From contig JBDRZZ010000007.1 in the NCBI GenBank assembly GCA_039804165.1, forward strand, positions 8,626-72,625: a stretch of DNA of 64,000 nucleotides, in the 5' to 3' direction. The notes beneath the pieces were generated by a model. The model did not search any database. It was not told where the DNA came from and saw only the letters and a program-made list of their open reading frames with translations. The translations under genes were made by a program, and so were the position numbers. Source of the DNA: a candidate division WOR-3 bacterium (lineage in GTDB: Bacteria; Hydrothermota; UBA3072). This document shows, in pieces, positions 18,430 through 26,291 of the stretch; positions within the stretch are counted from its first letter, which is position 1; the number at the start of each line of letters is the position of its first letter.

Positions 18430-21231
18430 TTAGAAAGGCAATCCTAAATAGATTTCGTAATAGGTTCCTTCGTAAATACTGTGTAAATCGGTCCTTTTAG
18501 AAATATCAAAATTCAAAACTGCTATTCCAAGGTTAAGTCTAAATTCTACACCAAAGGACATAACGGGATCCACAAGTCTTATCCAATTTTCCTCTATTGT
18601 GAAAAACTTTAATTTTTTATAATCATATGTAGCAACTCCAAAGTCTGAGAAAAGAGCCCCATCAATTCCACTTAAGGAAATAGGAGGAAAACCTAGCTCC
18701 AACCTTTTTATTAAAGGAAGTCTCAATTCCATCTTTATTAACCCTGCAGAGTTTCCTGTTTGAGTATAATAATCATATCCTCTAACCGTCCTACTACCAC
18801 CAATCCCGAAAATTCCAAATAATTCCGCATCTCTACCCCAAGAGTGGATCAAGAATAAGCGGAATGCTAAACTATATCCAGTGGTGAGATAAAAGTAATC
18901 TCTGAAATCTAAATAAGCTGTGGAAATATCCCAATACCTTTCTCCTTTCAAAAGAGACTTACTAAAAGAAATTCTTCCTCTTGTTCCTTTTATAGGATTT
19001 ATATTCCCCCAAACTGCATTATCATGGATTAGAGATATATCTCCCATTAAACCAAAATTAGGTAAACCTGTAGAAGGAATTCTTATCCACCATCCTGGGT
19101 ATTCTGGTAAAGGTATCCATAATTCTTCCCCAAGATAGTAAGAACTTAAACCAAGCTCAATTCTTCTAAACCTATTAAAAGGATATATAACAATACCATT
19201 TAAATTCCAAATATCTCCTGCGGCCGGAAGCCCTCCTCCAAGAAGAAAATATCCCACTTGTCTTATTACAGAAGCTGCGAAATCCACTCTATTTTTGAGA
19301 TAAAGGTATTCAATATAAAAATTACTTTCTGTAAGATCTCCTGTATTATCAAATACCCCATAGATTTGATGATTACCAAGCATATCGCTAAGACCCAATG
19401 CTCCATATCCATAAACACCATAATCTAAATAATAACCCAAAGCTCCAAATAAATAATCAACCCCAAACATTAAAGGAGCTCTTTCGTCCCCTTTCCCTTC
19501 TTTTTCCATAACCACAGGGATAAACTCTTCTAACTCAAAATCCATAGGTGGATTTGGGTCTTTTTCTTTTAATTCTTCTATTGAATCTAAAAAATATATA
19601 TCCCATCCAAGATTTGAATAAACACAAAGAGATAGATGCCCTGAATTTGAGATAGAAAAACCATCAATAGAACCAACAATATCTGTAAGTTGTTTTATAG
19701 CCTTTTCTTTGGGTTTATACACATATAAATTCTTACTCCCATCTCTATAAGAGATGAAATACACCATAGAATTGTAAACCTGAGGAGCTATAATTTCTTT
19801 ACCAAAGGAAAAATATTTTCTTATTTTACCTTTTAAATCAGTAATATATAAATCTTTTTTCTCATATTCCCAAAGATCCATTTCTGGTCTATCACTAACA
19901 AAAATTATAGAATCACCAAACCAGGTAGGATAATCATCAGAATAAATATCATGGGTTATATTTAAAACTTCTTTGCTTTTAAGGTCATAAACGTAAATAT
20001 CTGAAGAAGCATTTTTAAGCCCACTAAAAGCGATTTTTACTCCATTAGGAGAAAACTCTGGCCATCTTATTCTGTCCAAGTCTAAATCTATTCTATCTAA
20101 TATCCTCTTTTCTCTTATATCCATTACATATAGGACATCTTTCCCTTTCTCCATAGCAGAAAAAACAATTCTATTTCCATCCTGAGAAAAATCAACATGC
20201 CCATCCATAAGGTGAAGAGATTCAAACTTCGAAGTAAGCCCACCCTTAACAAGAGTTCCCAGATCTTCTTTAGTAAGAGTAGAGATCACCTTAATTTGAA
20301 CTTCTCCAACTTTATCTGTAAAATAAATTACCTTGTCTCCTTCTGGAGAAATGGCTGGAGCATAATTATATAAATCTTCAAAACCTTTATGCGTAACAAT
20401 TGGTCTTGCAAAATCATTTATGTATTGTTTTTCTTTTATAATAGGCCAGTATTTTTTCTTTAATTCCTGCTCCCACTCCGTGTTTAATCTCCCGACACCA
20501 ATACCCAACACACTACTTAAGGCTTCTTCAAAAGAATTTGTGTGTCTCATTTTACTCACAATTTCTCCGATTTTCTCATCACCATATTTTTTTCTTATGT
20601 AATATAAGATTGATTGCCCTTGTTTGTAGATAGGATAACCTCCCATTCTACTTAATTGAGAAATAGAGAAGAGTTTATTGGTTAGAACAGCATCCTTTAT
20701 GTAAGTTTCTGCACTCTCATCCCATCCCAAAGATTCGAATTCTGCCATTCCTTCTATAAACCATAAAGGAATATCAGAAGCTAAAGCTCTTTTAATTGCA
20801 TCTACACCTTTTCCATAAAGAAGACGGTATTGAAATATATGAACTAACTCATGAGCCAAGACGTGTCTAAAATCAGAATAAGATCCTGTGAAAGGCAAAA
20901 CAATTCTGTGCTTAAAAATCTCAGAAAATCCTCCAACTCCTTCCGGAATCCTATCCAGGATTATATTAGTTTCTTGAAAATCTGGATGAGACTTATAAAG
21001 AATTACAGGGATCTTCTCTTCAAATTTTCTTTCTTTGTAATTGAGTCTTTTTTTCAACTTTTCGTAAGTTTCTTCAAGCACCTTAATTGCAAAAGGCAAA
21101 AGAATCTTTTCTTCTTCATAATAATATATAGAGAAATGGTCTGTTTCGTGCAAAAGCCAATGATGACTTCTATACTGAATTTTGTTTTGCTCAAAAAGGT
21201 ATTGAGAGGTTAATAAAAGAAATAAAATCAT
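18430..21231 (-). CDS. Outer-membrane fusion: HExxH metalloprotease, TolB-like propeller and BamA/TamA-type barrel
   Basis: 933 residues from the ATG at 21231, chosen because GGAG lies 7 nt upstream and the start overlaps the previous stop by four bases. After a signal peptide comes a peptidase-MA-like domain with the zinc motif HELVH (His127-Glu128, His131) and a downstream Glu in WFIEGMAEFES. Residues ~290-580 contain repeated propeller blades of the PD40/TolB type (SPEGDKVIYFTD, SPNGVKIAFSG, DDYPTWFGDS). The last ~330 residues are beta-strand rich and carry VRGYD near residue 815, matching the L6 VRGF/Y motif of Omp85 barrels, and end in an aromatic residue as barrels do (GLPF). This suggests a surface- or periplasm-facing protease held by its own barrel; substrate unknown. 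Confidence 0.85.
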   Translation of the reverse strand: MILFLLLTSQYLFEQNKIQYRSHHWLLHETDHFSIYYYEEEKILLPFAIKVLEETYEKLKKRLNYKERKFEEKIPVILYKSHPDFQETNIILDRIPEGVGGFSEIFKHRIVLPFTGSYSDFRHVLAHELVHIFQYRLLYGKGVDAIKRALASDIPLWFIEGMAEFESLGWDESAETYIKDAVLTNKLFSISQLSRMGGYPIYKQGQSILYYIRKKYGDEKIGEIVSKMRHTNSFEEALSSVLGIGVGRLNTEWEQELKKKYWPIIKEKQYINDFARPIVTHKGFEDLYNYAPAISPEGDKVIYFTDKVGEVQIKVISTLTKEDLGTLVKGGLTSKFESLHLMDGHVDFSQDGNRIVFSAMEKGKDVLYVMDIREKRILDRIDLDLDRIRWPEFSPNGVKIAFSGLKNASSDIYVYDLKSKEVLNITHDIYSDDYPTWFGDSIIFVSDRPEMDLWEYEKKDLYITDLKGKIRKYFSFGKEIIAPQVYNSMVYFISYRDGSKNLYVYKPKEKAIKQLTDIVGSIDGFSISNSGHLSLCVYSNLGWDIYFLDSIEELKEKDPNPPMDFELEEFIPVVMEKEGKGDERAPLMFGVDYLFGALGYYLDYGVYGYGALGLSDMLGNHQIYGVFDNTGDLTESNFYIEYLYLKNRVDFAASVIRQVGYFLLGGGLPAAGDIWNLNGIVIYPFNRFRRIELGLSSYYLGEELWIPLPEYPGWWIRIPSTGLPNFGLMGDISLIHDNAVWGNINPIKGTRGRISFSKSLLKGERYWDISTAYLDFRDYFYLTTGYSLAFRLFLIHSWGRDAELFGIFGIGGSRTVRGYDYYTQTGNSAGLIKMELRLPLIKRLELGFPPISLSGIDGALFSDFGVATYDYKKLKFFTIEENWIRLVDPVMSFGVEFRLNLGIAVLNFDISKRTDLHSIYEGTYYEIYLGLPF

Positions 21232-21716
21232 AATATCGCTCCTATTATAAAACCTATAAGAAGCCCTCCCGCAAAAACCCAAGCAAGTAATTTTGCATCC
21301 ATTATTTCTCTTTTATAACCCATCTTAATTGCCAAAAAAGACAAAAAATTCCCTATTGCATTTATGAGAAAAAGAAAAGGAAGAGCTAAAAATTTAACTA
21401 TCACATTCCCTATAATAGGGATCCCACCCAAAAGAGAAACAAGACTTGCCCAACCCTGAGCTACTAAACCAAAAAGAAACACCCCTATTCCTATTAAGAG
21501 TTTATCCCATCGGTAATAAATCCCCAAGGAAATCACAATACCACTTACAAAAATAAGAACAATCAATTGAATCCACTTCCTTCTTGGAGTCTCCGACTCT
21601 TCCAATAAAATACTATTCTCTATTTTTACTTTCTCAAGAGAAACCATATTTTGTTTCTTATCTTTAGACCTTTTCGAGTTAATAACAGTTCCCCTCTTCT
21701 TTATTTTATCAACCAT
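21228..21716 (-). CDS. Small integral membrane protein, unrecognised
   Basis: 162 residues with a charged ~45-residue cytoplasmic N-terminus followed by four hydrophobic stretches (about 48-65, 70-95, 100-128 and 140-162). No family motif is recognised. It starts inside the 3' end of comM (16-base overlap) and overlaps the start of the barrel protease by four bases, so it sits between them in one transcript. There is no clear ribosome-binding site; translation probably depends on coupling to comM. Confidence 0.7.
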   Translation of the reverse strand: MVDKIKKRGTVINSKRSKDKKQNMVSLEKVKIENSILLEESETPRRKWIQLIVLIFVSGIVISLGIYYRWDKLLIGIGVFLFGLVAQGWASLVSLLGGIPIIGNVIVKFLALPFLFLINAIGNFLSFLAIKMGYKREIMDAKLLAWVFAGGLLIGFIIGAIL

Positions 21717-23239
21717 AATTTTTTGTCAAGGGTTCTATATTGAATTGCTTCGGCTAGATGATGAGGTTGAATTCTTTCTTCCCCTTCAAGATCAGAGATT
21801 GTTCTCGCCATCTTTAAGACTCTATCTAAAGCTCTTAAAGAAAACCCAAACTTCTCCATTGCGGTGTTAAGTATTTCTTTTCCATCCTCTCCAATTTCGC
21901 AATATTTTCTCACCATCCTTGAATTTAGATGAGCATTAAAAAATATTCCTTCTTTTTTGTATCTTTCCTCCTGAATCTTTCTACAACGTTCGATTCTATC
22001 CCTTATTACTTCTGAACTCTCACCAGGTTCTTCATTCATTATTTCATTATACTTAACTCTTCCCACAGTAATATGCATATCAATTCTGTCAAGTAAGGGA
22101 CCAGAAATCTTTGCACGATAACGTTCTATTTGAGAAGGAGAGCAGGTGCATTCTATATAAGAATCTCCAAAATATCCGCAGGGACAGGGATTCATAGCCC
22201 CAATTAACATAAACCGAGCAGGGTAAACAATCGTGGTTTTTGCTCTTGAGATTGTGACAAAACCATCTTCCAGAGGTTGCCTGAGAACCTCAAGGACATT
22301 TCTATTAAATTCTGGTAACTCATCTAAAAAAAGAATTCCATTATGAGCAAGGCTAACTTCTCCTGGTTGAGGATAAGCTCCTCCTCCAATTAACCCTGCA
22401 TAAGAGATTGTATGATGAGGCGCTCTAAAAGGCCTTCTTGCTATAAGAGAAGTCTTTGGAGATAAAATTCCTGCAACAGAATGAATCTTTGTTGTTTCTA
22501 TAGCTTCTTCAATACTCATTAAAGGAAGAATTGTAGGAATTCTTTTGGCAAGCATTGTTTTCCCAGAACCTGGAGGCCCTATCATCAGCACATTATGTCC
22601 TCCTGCAACTGCGATTTCAAGAGCCCTTTTTGCCAAATGTTGTCCTCTAACATCAGAAAAATCCAGATCAAATTTGGAATTCTCTTCAAAAATCTCTTTC
22701 ACATTCATCGAAAAAGACGGTTTATATTTATCCTCTAAAACAAGAAGACATTCTTGCAAATTATCAACAGGGTAAACAAGAATCCCTTCTACAATTCCAG
22801 CCTCTTTAGCATTCGATGTTGGAACAACAATTCTTTTTATCTTACTCTCTTTTGCAAGAATTGAAGCAGATAAAACCCCCTTTACTTTTCTAATCCTACC
22901 ATCTAGGGCAAGTTCTCCAATTATTAATGTTTCTTCTAAATGAAGAGGAGTGATCTGGCCTGAAGCAGAGAGGATCCCTATTGCTATTGGGAGATCTAAG
23001 GCTGTTCCTTCTTTTCTAATATCTGCAGGGGCAAGATTTACAGTAATTTTCTTAAGAGGAAATTCTAAATTAAGACTTTTTATTGCAGATTCAACTCTTT
23101 CCTTTGACTCCTTTACCGCTGTTTCTGGAAGACCCACTATTGTGAAAGAAGGAAGCCCTCTCGATAAACTAACCTCAACCTCAACAGTTTTAGCTTCAAT
23201 ACCCAAAAGGGCACAGGAAATAACCCTGGCTAATTCCAA
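21701..23239 (-). CDS. comM: ComM/YifB-family Mg-chelatase-like AAA+ protein
   Basis: ComM-type helicases promote branch migration during uptake and recombination of foreign DNA. The 512-residue protein has the N-terminal LonC-like part (GIEAKTVEVEVSLSRGLPSF and VNLAPADIRKEGTALDLP), Walker A GPPGSGKT (about 220-227), the FRAPHHTISYAGLIGGG block, Walker B ILFLDELPEF and the GAMNPCPCGYFGD motif with its cysteines, then the C-terminal LNSRMVRKYC and SLRALDRVLKMARTI segments. The start is TTG with GGGAG 7 nt upstream. A zinc-ribbon gene lies directly upstream in the same direction. A comEC-like gene occurs elsewhere in the window, which is consistent with natural DNA uptake. Confidence 0.95.
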   Translation of the reverse strand: MELARVISCALLGIEAKTVEVEVSLSRGLPSFTIVGLPETAVKESKERVESAIKSLNLEFPLKKITVNLAPADIRKEGTALDLPIAIGILSASGQITPLHLEETLIIGELALDGRIRKVKGVLSASILAKESKIKRIVVPTSNAKEAGIVEGILVYPVDNLQECLLVLEDKYKPSFSMNVKEIFEENSKFDLDFSDVRGQHLAKRALEIAVAGGHNVLMIGPPGSGKTMLAKRIPTILPLMSIEEAIETTKIHSVAGILSPKTSLIARRPFRAPHHTISYAGLIGGGAYPQPGEVSLAHNGILFLDELPEFNRNVLEVLRQPLEDGFVTISRAKTTIVYPARFMLIGAMNPCPCGYFGDSYIECTCSPSQIERYRAKISGPLLDRIDMHITVGRVKYNEIMNEEPGESSEVIRDRIERCRKIQEERYKKEGIFFNAHLNSRMVRKYCEIGEDGKEILNTAMEKFGFSLRALDRVLKMARTISDLEGEERIQPHHLAEAIQYRTLDKKLWLIK

Positions 23240-23260
23240 TAATCTTCTCCCTTCGTCCCT

Positions 23261-23482
23261 TTAAATAGAGTCCTTTTTGCTGAGATGCTTCTGACTCATT
23301 CCAATTCCTGTTCCGTAGCTTATCTCTCCATTATCCACTCTAATATGATAATGGCAATCAGGATTGGTACACACCCAAGCTTTATAGTGTATTGAAGCAC
23401 CACCTTGTCCATAGTCAGATAAAGGAACAAGAACACCAAAATTACACTTTAAGCATTTTGGATATTCTATAATAAAATCCAC
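23261..23482 (-). CDS. Small zinc-ribbon protein upstream of comM
   Basis: About 73 residues with a pair of metal-binding knuckles, CLKC near the start and CTNPDC about 30 residues later, which together look like a zinc ribbon. The remainder is polar and function is unknown. I chose the GTG at 23482 because AGGGAGG lies 5 nt upstream of it; the frame could also begin at a GTG at 23512, but that start has no ribosome-binding site. It is 21 bases upstream of comM and probably in the same operon. Confidence 0.6.
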   Translation of the reverse strand: MDFIIEYPKCLKCNFGVLVPLSDYGQGGASIHYKAWVCTNPDCHYHIRVDNGEISYGTGIGMSQKHLSKKDSI

Positions 23483-23599
23483 ATCCACCTCCCTTTTTAG
23501 GTTAACAAACACAATTTAACTCCAGGATCTGCTTTGTCTAAAATTATAATTTACTGCATAAATAAGTCAAGCCCTATAAAATTTTAAGCAAAATGGATT

Positions 23600-24184
23600 T
23601 CAATAAAGAGAAAAAATATGCATTATAATGGCGGAAATAAGAGCTACTGTAAAATTGTCATTTATTTTTAATGGTAGAGCTTCCCCAATAGTAGCTGCTA
23701 TTGCCCCAAATATCAAAATTATAAGATGGATTGGAACTTTTATCCATTCAGAGAAAATAAGAGCAATTATCATTGTCGTAATAAAGAATGCAAGACTTCC
23801 TTCCAAAGTTTTCTCTCCTATTTTTATTTTTCCATATTTTGTTCCAATAATGGAGGCAGCGGCATCCCCAAAAAGCATATATGATAAACTAACAATAGCT
23901 ATCCATTTTTTGAAAAATGCGATTACTATCGCGTTAGAAAGAAGGAAAGCTGTTGTCCCTGAAATAATAAAGCCTTCCTTCTCTCTTAAAATCCCATGAG
24001 AGTGTTCAACCATCACTTTCCAAAGATTTGGAGAAAGGTGCCTTATTACTTCAATAGGCGTCATTATCCCTAATAGGTATAAAATCAACATTTCAACAAT
24101 TATTTTATTTGGAGAAAAATAGTAAATAAGTGGAAATACAATACCTGCGAAAATCCTATAAGTCTTTCTTGCTTTTAAACTCAT
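23600..24184 (-). CDS. Diacylglycerol/polyprenol kinase-like membrane protein (CTP-dependent SEC59/VTE5 type)
   Basis: 194 residues with six or seven membrane helices. The conserved C-terminal half has YGKIKIGEKTLEGSLAFF followed by EALPLKINDNFTVAL, the signature of the dolichol kinase, phytol kinase and yeast DGK1 family, which transfers phosphate from CTP to lipid alcohols. The bacterial substrate cannot be told from sequence. It overlaps plsY by four bases (ATGA), placing it in a membrane lipid operon with the acyltransferase, so recycling of diacylglycerol or an isoprenoid alcohol to its phosphate is a reasonable inference. Confidence 0.85.
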   Translation of the reverse strand: MSLKARKTYRIFAGIVFPLIYYFSPNKIIVEMLILYLLGIMTPIEVIRHLSPNLWKVMVEHSHGILREKEGFIISGTTAFLLSNAIVIAFFKKWIAIVSLSYMLFGDAAASIIGTKYGKIKIGEKTLEGSLAFFITTMIIALIFSEWIKVPIHLIILIFGAIAATIGEALPLKINDNFTVALISAIIMHIFSLY

Positions 24185-24759
24185 TTATTCCCTCCTTTTA
24201 TAAACTCTTTAACCACATCTATATTCAAGATAATCCCCACAGTAAAGAATATAAAAATAAACGGGAAAAAAAGAGGCATAGAATTCCAATACAAAAGAAT
24301 CCATAAACTAAAAGCTAAAAGAAAAATCGGTAAAACAAACTTAGGGTTTCTTGGGCTTCTTTGAATTATAAAATATGAGGCAATGGCTATTAAGGAGAAT
24401 TTAGGGAATAGATATATAAGAACACCTCCTGAACTTGCAACTCCTTTCCCTCCTCTAAAATTCAAAAATAAAGAATGGCAATGTCCAATCACTGCAAAAA
24501 GACCAACAATACCAGTCCAAAATAAACTAAAATGCAAAACTTTATCAGCTATTAACATTGGGATAACTGCTTTTATTGCATCTAAAACAAAAGTTAAAAT
24601 TCCCCAAATAGCCCCAACTTCTCTAAAGACATTCCCTGCTCCTGGATTACCAGTCCCAACTTTCCTAATATCAATTCTTTTTAACTTTGAAATTAAAACA
24701 GCATTAGGGATAGAACCAAATAAATATCCGAGTAAAATTAGAAATAATACTTTAACCAT
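24181..24759 (-). CDS. plsY: Glycerol-3-phosphate acyltransferase PlsY
   Basis: Integral membrane enzyme that transfers an acyl group from acyl-phosphate to glycerol-3-phosphate, the first step of phospholipid synthesis. The 192 residues contain the family motifs GYLFGSIPNAVLISK, GTGNPGAGNVFREVG and GHCHSLFLNFRGGKGVAS. I start it at the ATG at 24759, giving MVKVLFLILLGY. The longer frame would read through the tRNA gene just upstream and yields a meaningless N-terminus. It has no clear ribosome-binding site and starts 14 nt after the tRNA 3' end, so the tRNA and plsY are probably on one primary transcript. Confidence 0.95.
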   Translation of the reverse strand: MVKVLFLILLGYLFGSIPNAVLISKLKRIDIRKVGTGNPGAGNVFREVGAIWGILTFVLDAIKAVIPMLIADKVLHFSLFWTGIVGLFAVIGHCHSLFLNFRGGKGVASSGGVLIYLFPKFSLIAIASYFIIQRSPRNPKFVLPIFLLAFSLWILLYWNSMPLFFPFIFIFFTVGIILNIDVVKEFIKGGNK

Positions 24760-24773
24760 AATATCAATTTTAA

Positions 24774-24847
<74 letters not shown>

Positions 24848-24857
24848 GTCAAATTAT

Positions 24858-24885
24858 AATATAGGATTTAATTTTCTCTTGTCAA
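24858..24885 (-). promoter_or_regulatory. Promoter for tRNA-fMet and plsY
   Basis: On the minus strand TTGACA, 16 nt spacer, TATATT, ending 10 nt before the tRNA 5' end. No other promoter fits between the tRNA and plsY. Confidence 0.6.
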
Positions 24886-24942
24886 GTCCTTTTTCTCGGT
24901 TCATTCAAAATCAAATTATTTTTACCCAAGTTTCTAAAAGGG

Positions 24943-24971
24943 TTGACAAAATAGAAATAAGGAGTTAATAA
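24943..24971 (+). promoter_or_regulatory. Promoter for the duplicated small membrane protein
   Basis: TTGACA, 17 nt spacer, TAATAA. A GGAGG ribosome-binding site follows, 6-7 nt before the ATG at 24996. Confidence 0.6.
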
Positions 24972-24995
24972 TGAAAAACTAAAAAGGAGGAGTAA

Positions 24996-25340
24996 ATGGA
25001 GTTTTTAATTTTAGGCGGTCTAATATTAACAATGGATCTCTTTAAAAAAGCAAGTGAGGAGTTTGGAAACTCAATCAAAGCGCTCTCTGCATTAAAAGTT
25101 CCAATTGGCATTGTTGTTATATTAACAAGCATTGGATTCTGGGGCTCTCACGGAGCAGCTGGAACCTTCCAAGGAATCGTTGGTTTTATAGCAGGGGCAG
25201 TATTAATACTTGATTTGCTAAAGCTTTTAGTATCTAAAAAGGAAAGCGAAAAGCAACTTGAAAATGTAATGGCAGGTTTATCCATACCAATTGGGATACT
25301 TGCAATAATAGCTGGAATTGTTGGTCTTTTCTATAGGTAA
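24996..25340 (+). CDS. Small membrane protein made of two internal repeats
   Basis: 114 residues with four hydrophobic segments. The two halves align: residues ~7-49 (GGLIL...DLFKK...LKVPIGIVVILTSIGFW) and ~66-112 (GAVLILDLLKL...LSIPIGILAIIAGIVGLF) share the PIGI core and the order of charged and hydrophobic parts. This points to an internal duplication of a ~45-residue unit. No function is known. It has its own promoter and strong ribosome-binding site and is followed by a large hairpin, so it is probably a separate short transcript. Confidence 0.8.
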   Translation: MEFLILGGLILTMDLFKKASEEFGNSIKALSALKVPIGIVVILTSIGFWGSHGAAGTFQGIVGFIAGAVLILDLLKLLVSKKESEKQLENVMAGLSIPIGILAIIAGIVGLFYR

Positions 25341-25346
25341 AGAAGA

Positions 25347-25386
25347 TTAATAAGGGATCTCTCATTAATGGGGGATCCCTTATTAA
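25347..25386 (+). terminator. Perfect 13-bp inverted repeat after the duplicated membrane protein
   Basis: A 13-bp perfect stem (arm centre AATAAGGGATC) with a 14-nt loop lies between two same-direction genes. No T-run follows on the plus strand, so it may be a processing or stability element rather than a classic intrinsic terminator. Confidence 0.45.
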
Positions 25387-25399
25387 AAAGAGGCGTAGA

Positions 25400-26209
25400 A
25401 TGTTTTTATTAATGATATTTTTTTCTATCCAAGTTTATTTTAGCCCTAATGGTGGAGCAAAGGAAGCAATTTTACGAGAGATAGAGAATGCTAAAAATAC
25501 CATAGATGTAGCAATGTATATCTTAACTGATAGAGAATTATCAAACGCTCTTGTCTTGGCAAGAGAAAGAGGGGTAACTATAAAAGTTCTTTTGGATGGC
25601 AAAAGTGCTAAAGAAATAGAATATTCTAAACATCTTTTTCTGAAAAATAAAAATGTAGATGTAAGGTTATACGAAGCTCCTCCTTCTAACTATAGAAAAT
25701 ATAAAGGGATAATGCATAACAAATTTGCGATAATAGATAAAAAAACAATTATAACAGGATCTTTTAATTGGACACACTCTGCAGAAGAGCTAAATAATGA
25801 AAATCTCTTAATTATAAAGGATGAGAAAGAACTTATTAAAAAATTTCAACATGAGTTTTCAAAACTTTGGGAAAAAGGGAAAAGCCCAATTATTTATCCA
25901 GAATTAGATCCTTACAATGTAAAGAAATTAAGAGAATATATAGGAGAATGGGTTATAATTTGTGGTAAACCCACAAGTTGGAAAATCTCCCGCTCTACAA
26001 ATTTGTTTTTAAATTTTGGAGAAGGGAAAGACCATCTCACTTTTGTTCTTTGGAAAGAAGGAGTTAATGAACTAAAAGAAAAAGGTTTTGATTTTAATAA
26101 ATTAACGAACTCAAAAGTAAAAATAGAAGGAAAACTCATAGATCACGAAAAATACGGTTTGGAAATTACTACATCTGATCCTACGGCAATTCAGATTGTA
26201 AAAAATTAG
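25400..26209 (+). CDS. Secreted phospholipase D-like nuclease with OB-fold-like C-terminus
   Basis: 269 residues. A short hydrophobic N-terminus (MFLLMIFFSIQVYF) looks like a signal peptide. Residues ~15-165 are one PLD-like unit with a single catalytic HKD motif, MHNKFAIIDKKTIITGSFNW, which as in Nuc-type enzymes implies action as a homodimer. The last ~95 residues have a strand pattern (EWVIICGKPTSW, LFLNFGEG, KVKIEGKLIDH) like an OB-fold nucleic-acid-binding domain. Together this suggests a periplasmic or extracellular endonuclease. A weak purine-rich site precedes the ATG. Confidence 0.85.
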   Translation: MFLLMIFFSIQVYFSPNGGAKEAILREIENAKNTIDVAMYILTDRELSNALVLARERGVTIKVLLDGKSAKEIEYSKHLFLKNKNVDVRLYEAPPSNYRKYKGIMHNKFAIIDKKTIITGSFNWTHSAEELNNENLLIIKDEKELIKKFQHEFSKLWEKGKSPIIYPELDPYNVKKLREYIGEWVIICGKPTSWKISRSTNLFLNFGEGKDHLTFVLWKEGVNELKEKGFDFNKLTNSKVKIEGKLIDHEKYGLEITTSDPTAIQIVKN

Positions 26210-26238
26210 ATTTCTTAAGAAAACATCTCAACAAAAAC

Positions 26239-26281
26239 AATTTCAAAAGGGGGTTGAAATTTTTTTATAGAAGAGTAAAAT
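26239..26281 (+). promoter_or_regulatory. Promoter of the HEAT/HD-GYP operon with palindrome over the -35 box
   Basis: TTGAAA, 16 nt spacer, TAAAAT. The -35 box is the right arm of a perfect 8-bp inverted repeat (AATTTCAA, 7-nt loop, TTGAAATT) followed by a T-run. The element could be a weak terminator of the nuclease gene, an operator, or both. A similar arrangement occurs at the ruvX promoter. Confidence 0.4.
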
Positions 26282-26291
26282 TTATACTATA

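Noticed and set aside
21232-21282. Seventeen-residue N-terminal extension of the barrel protease
   Set aside because: It lies inside the preceding gene. The ATG at 21231 has a GGAG site 7 nt upstream, a normal signal peptide and a 4-base overlap.
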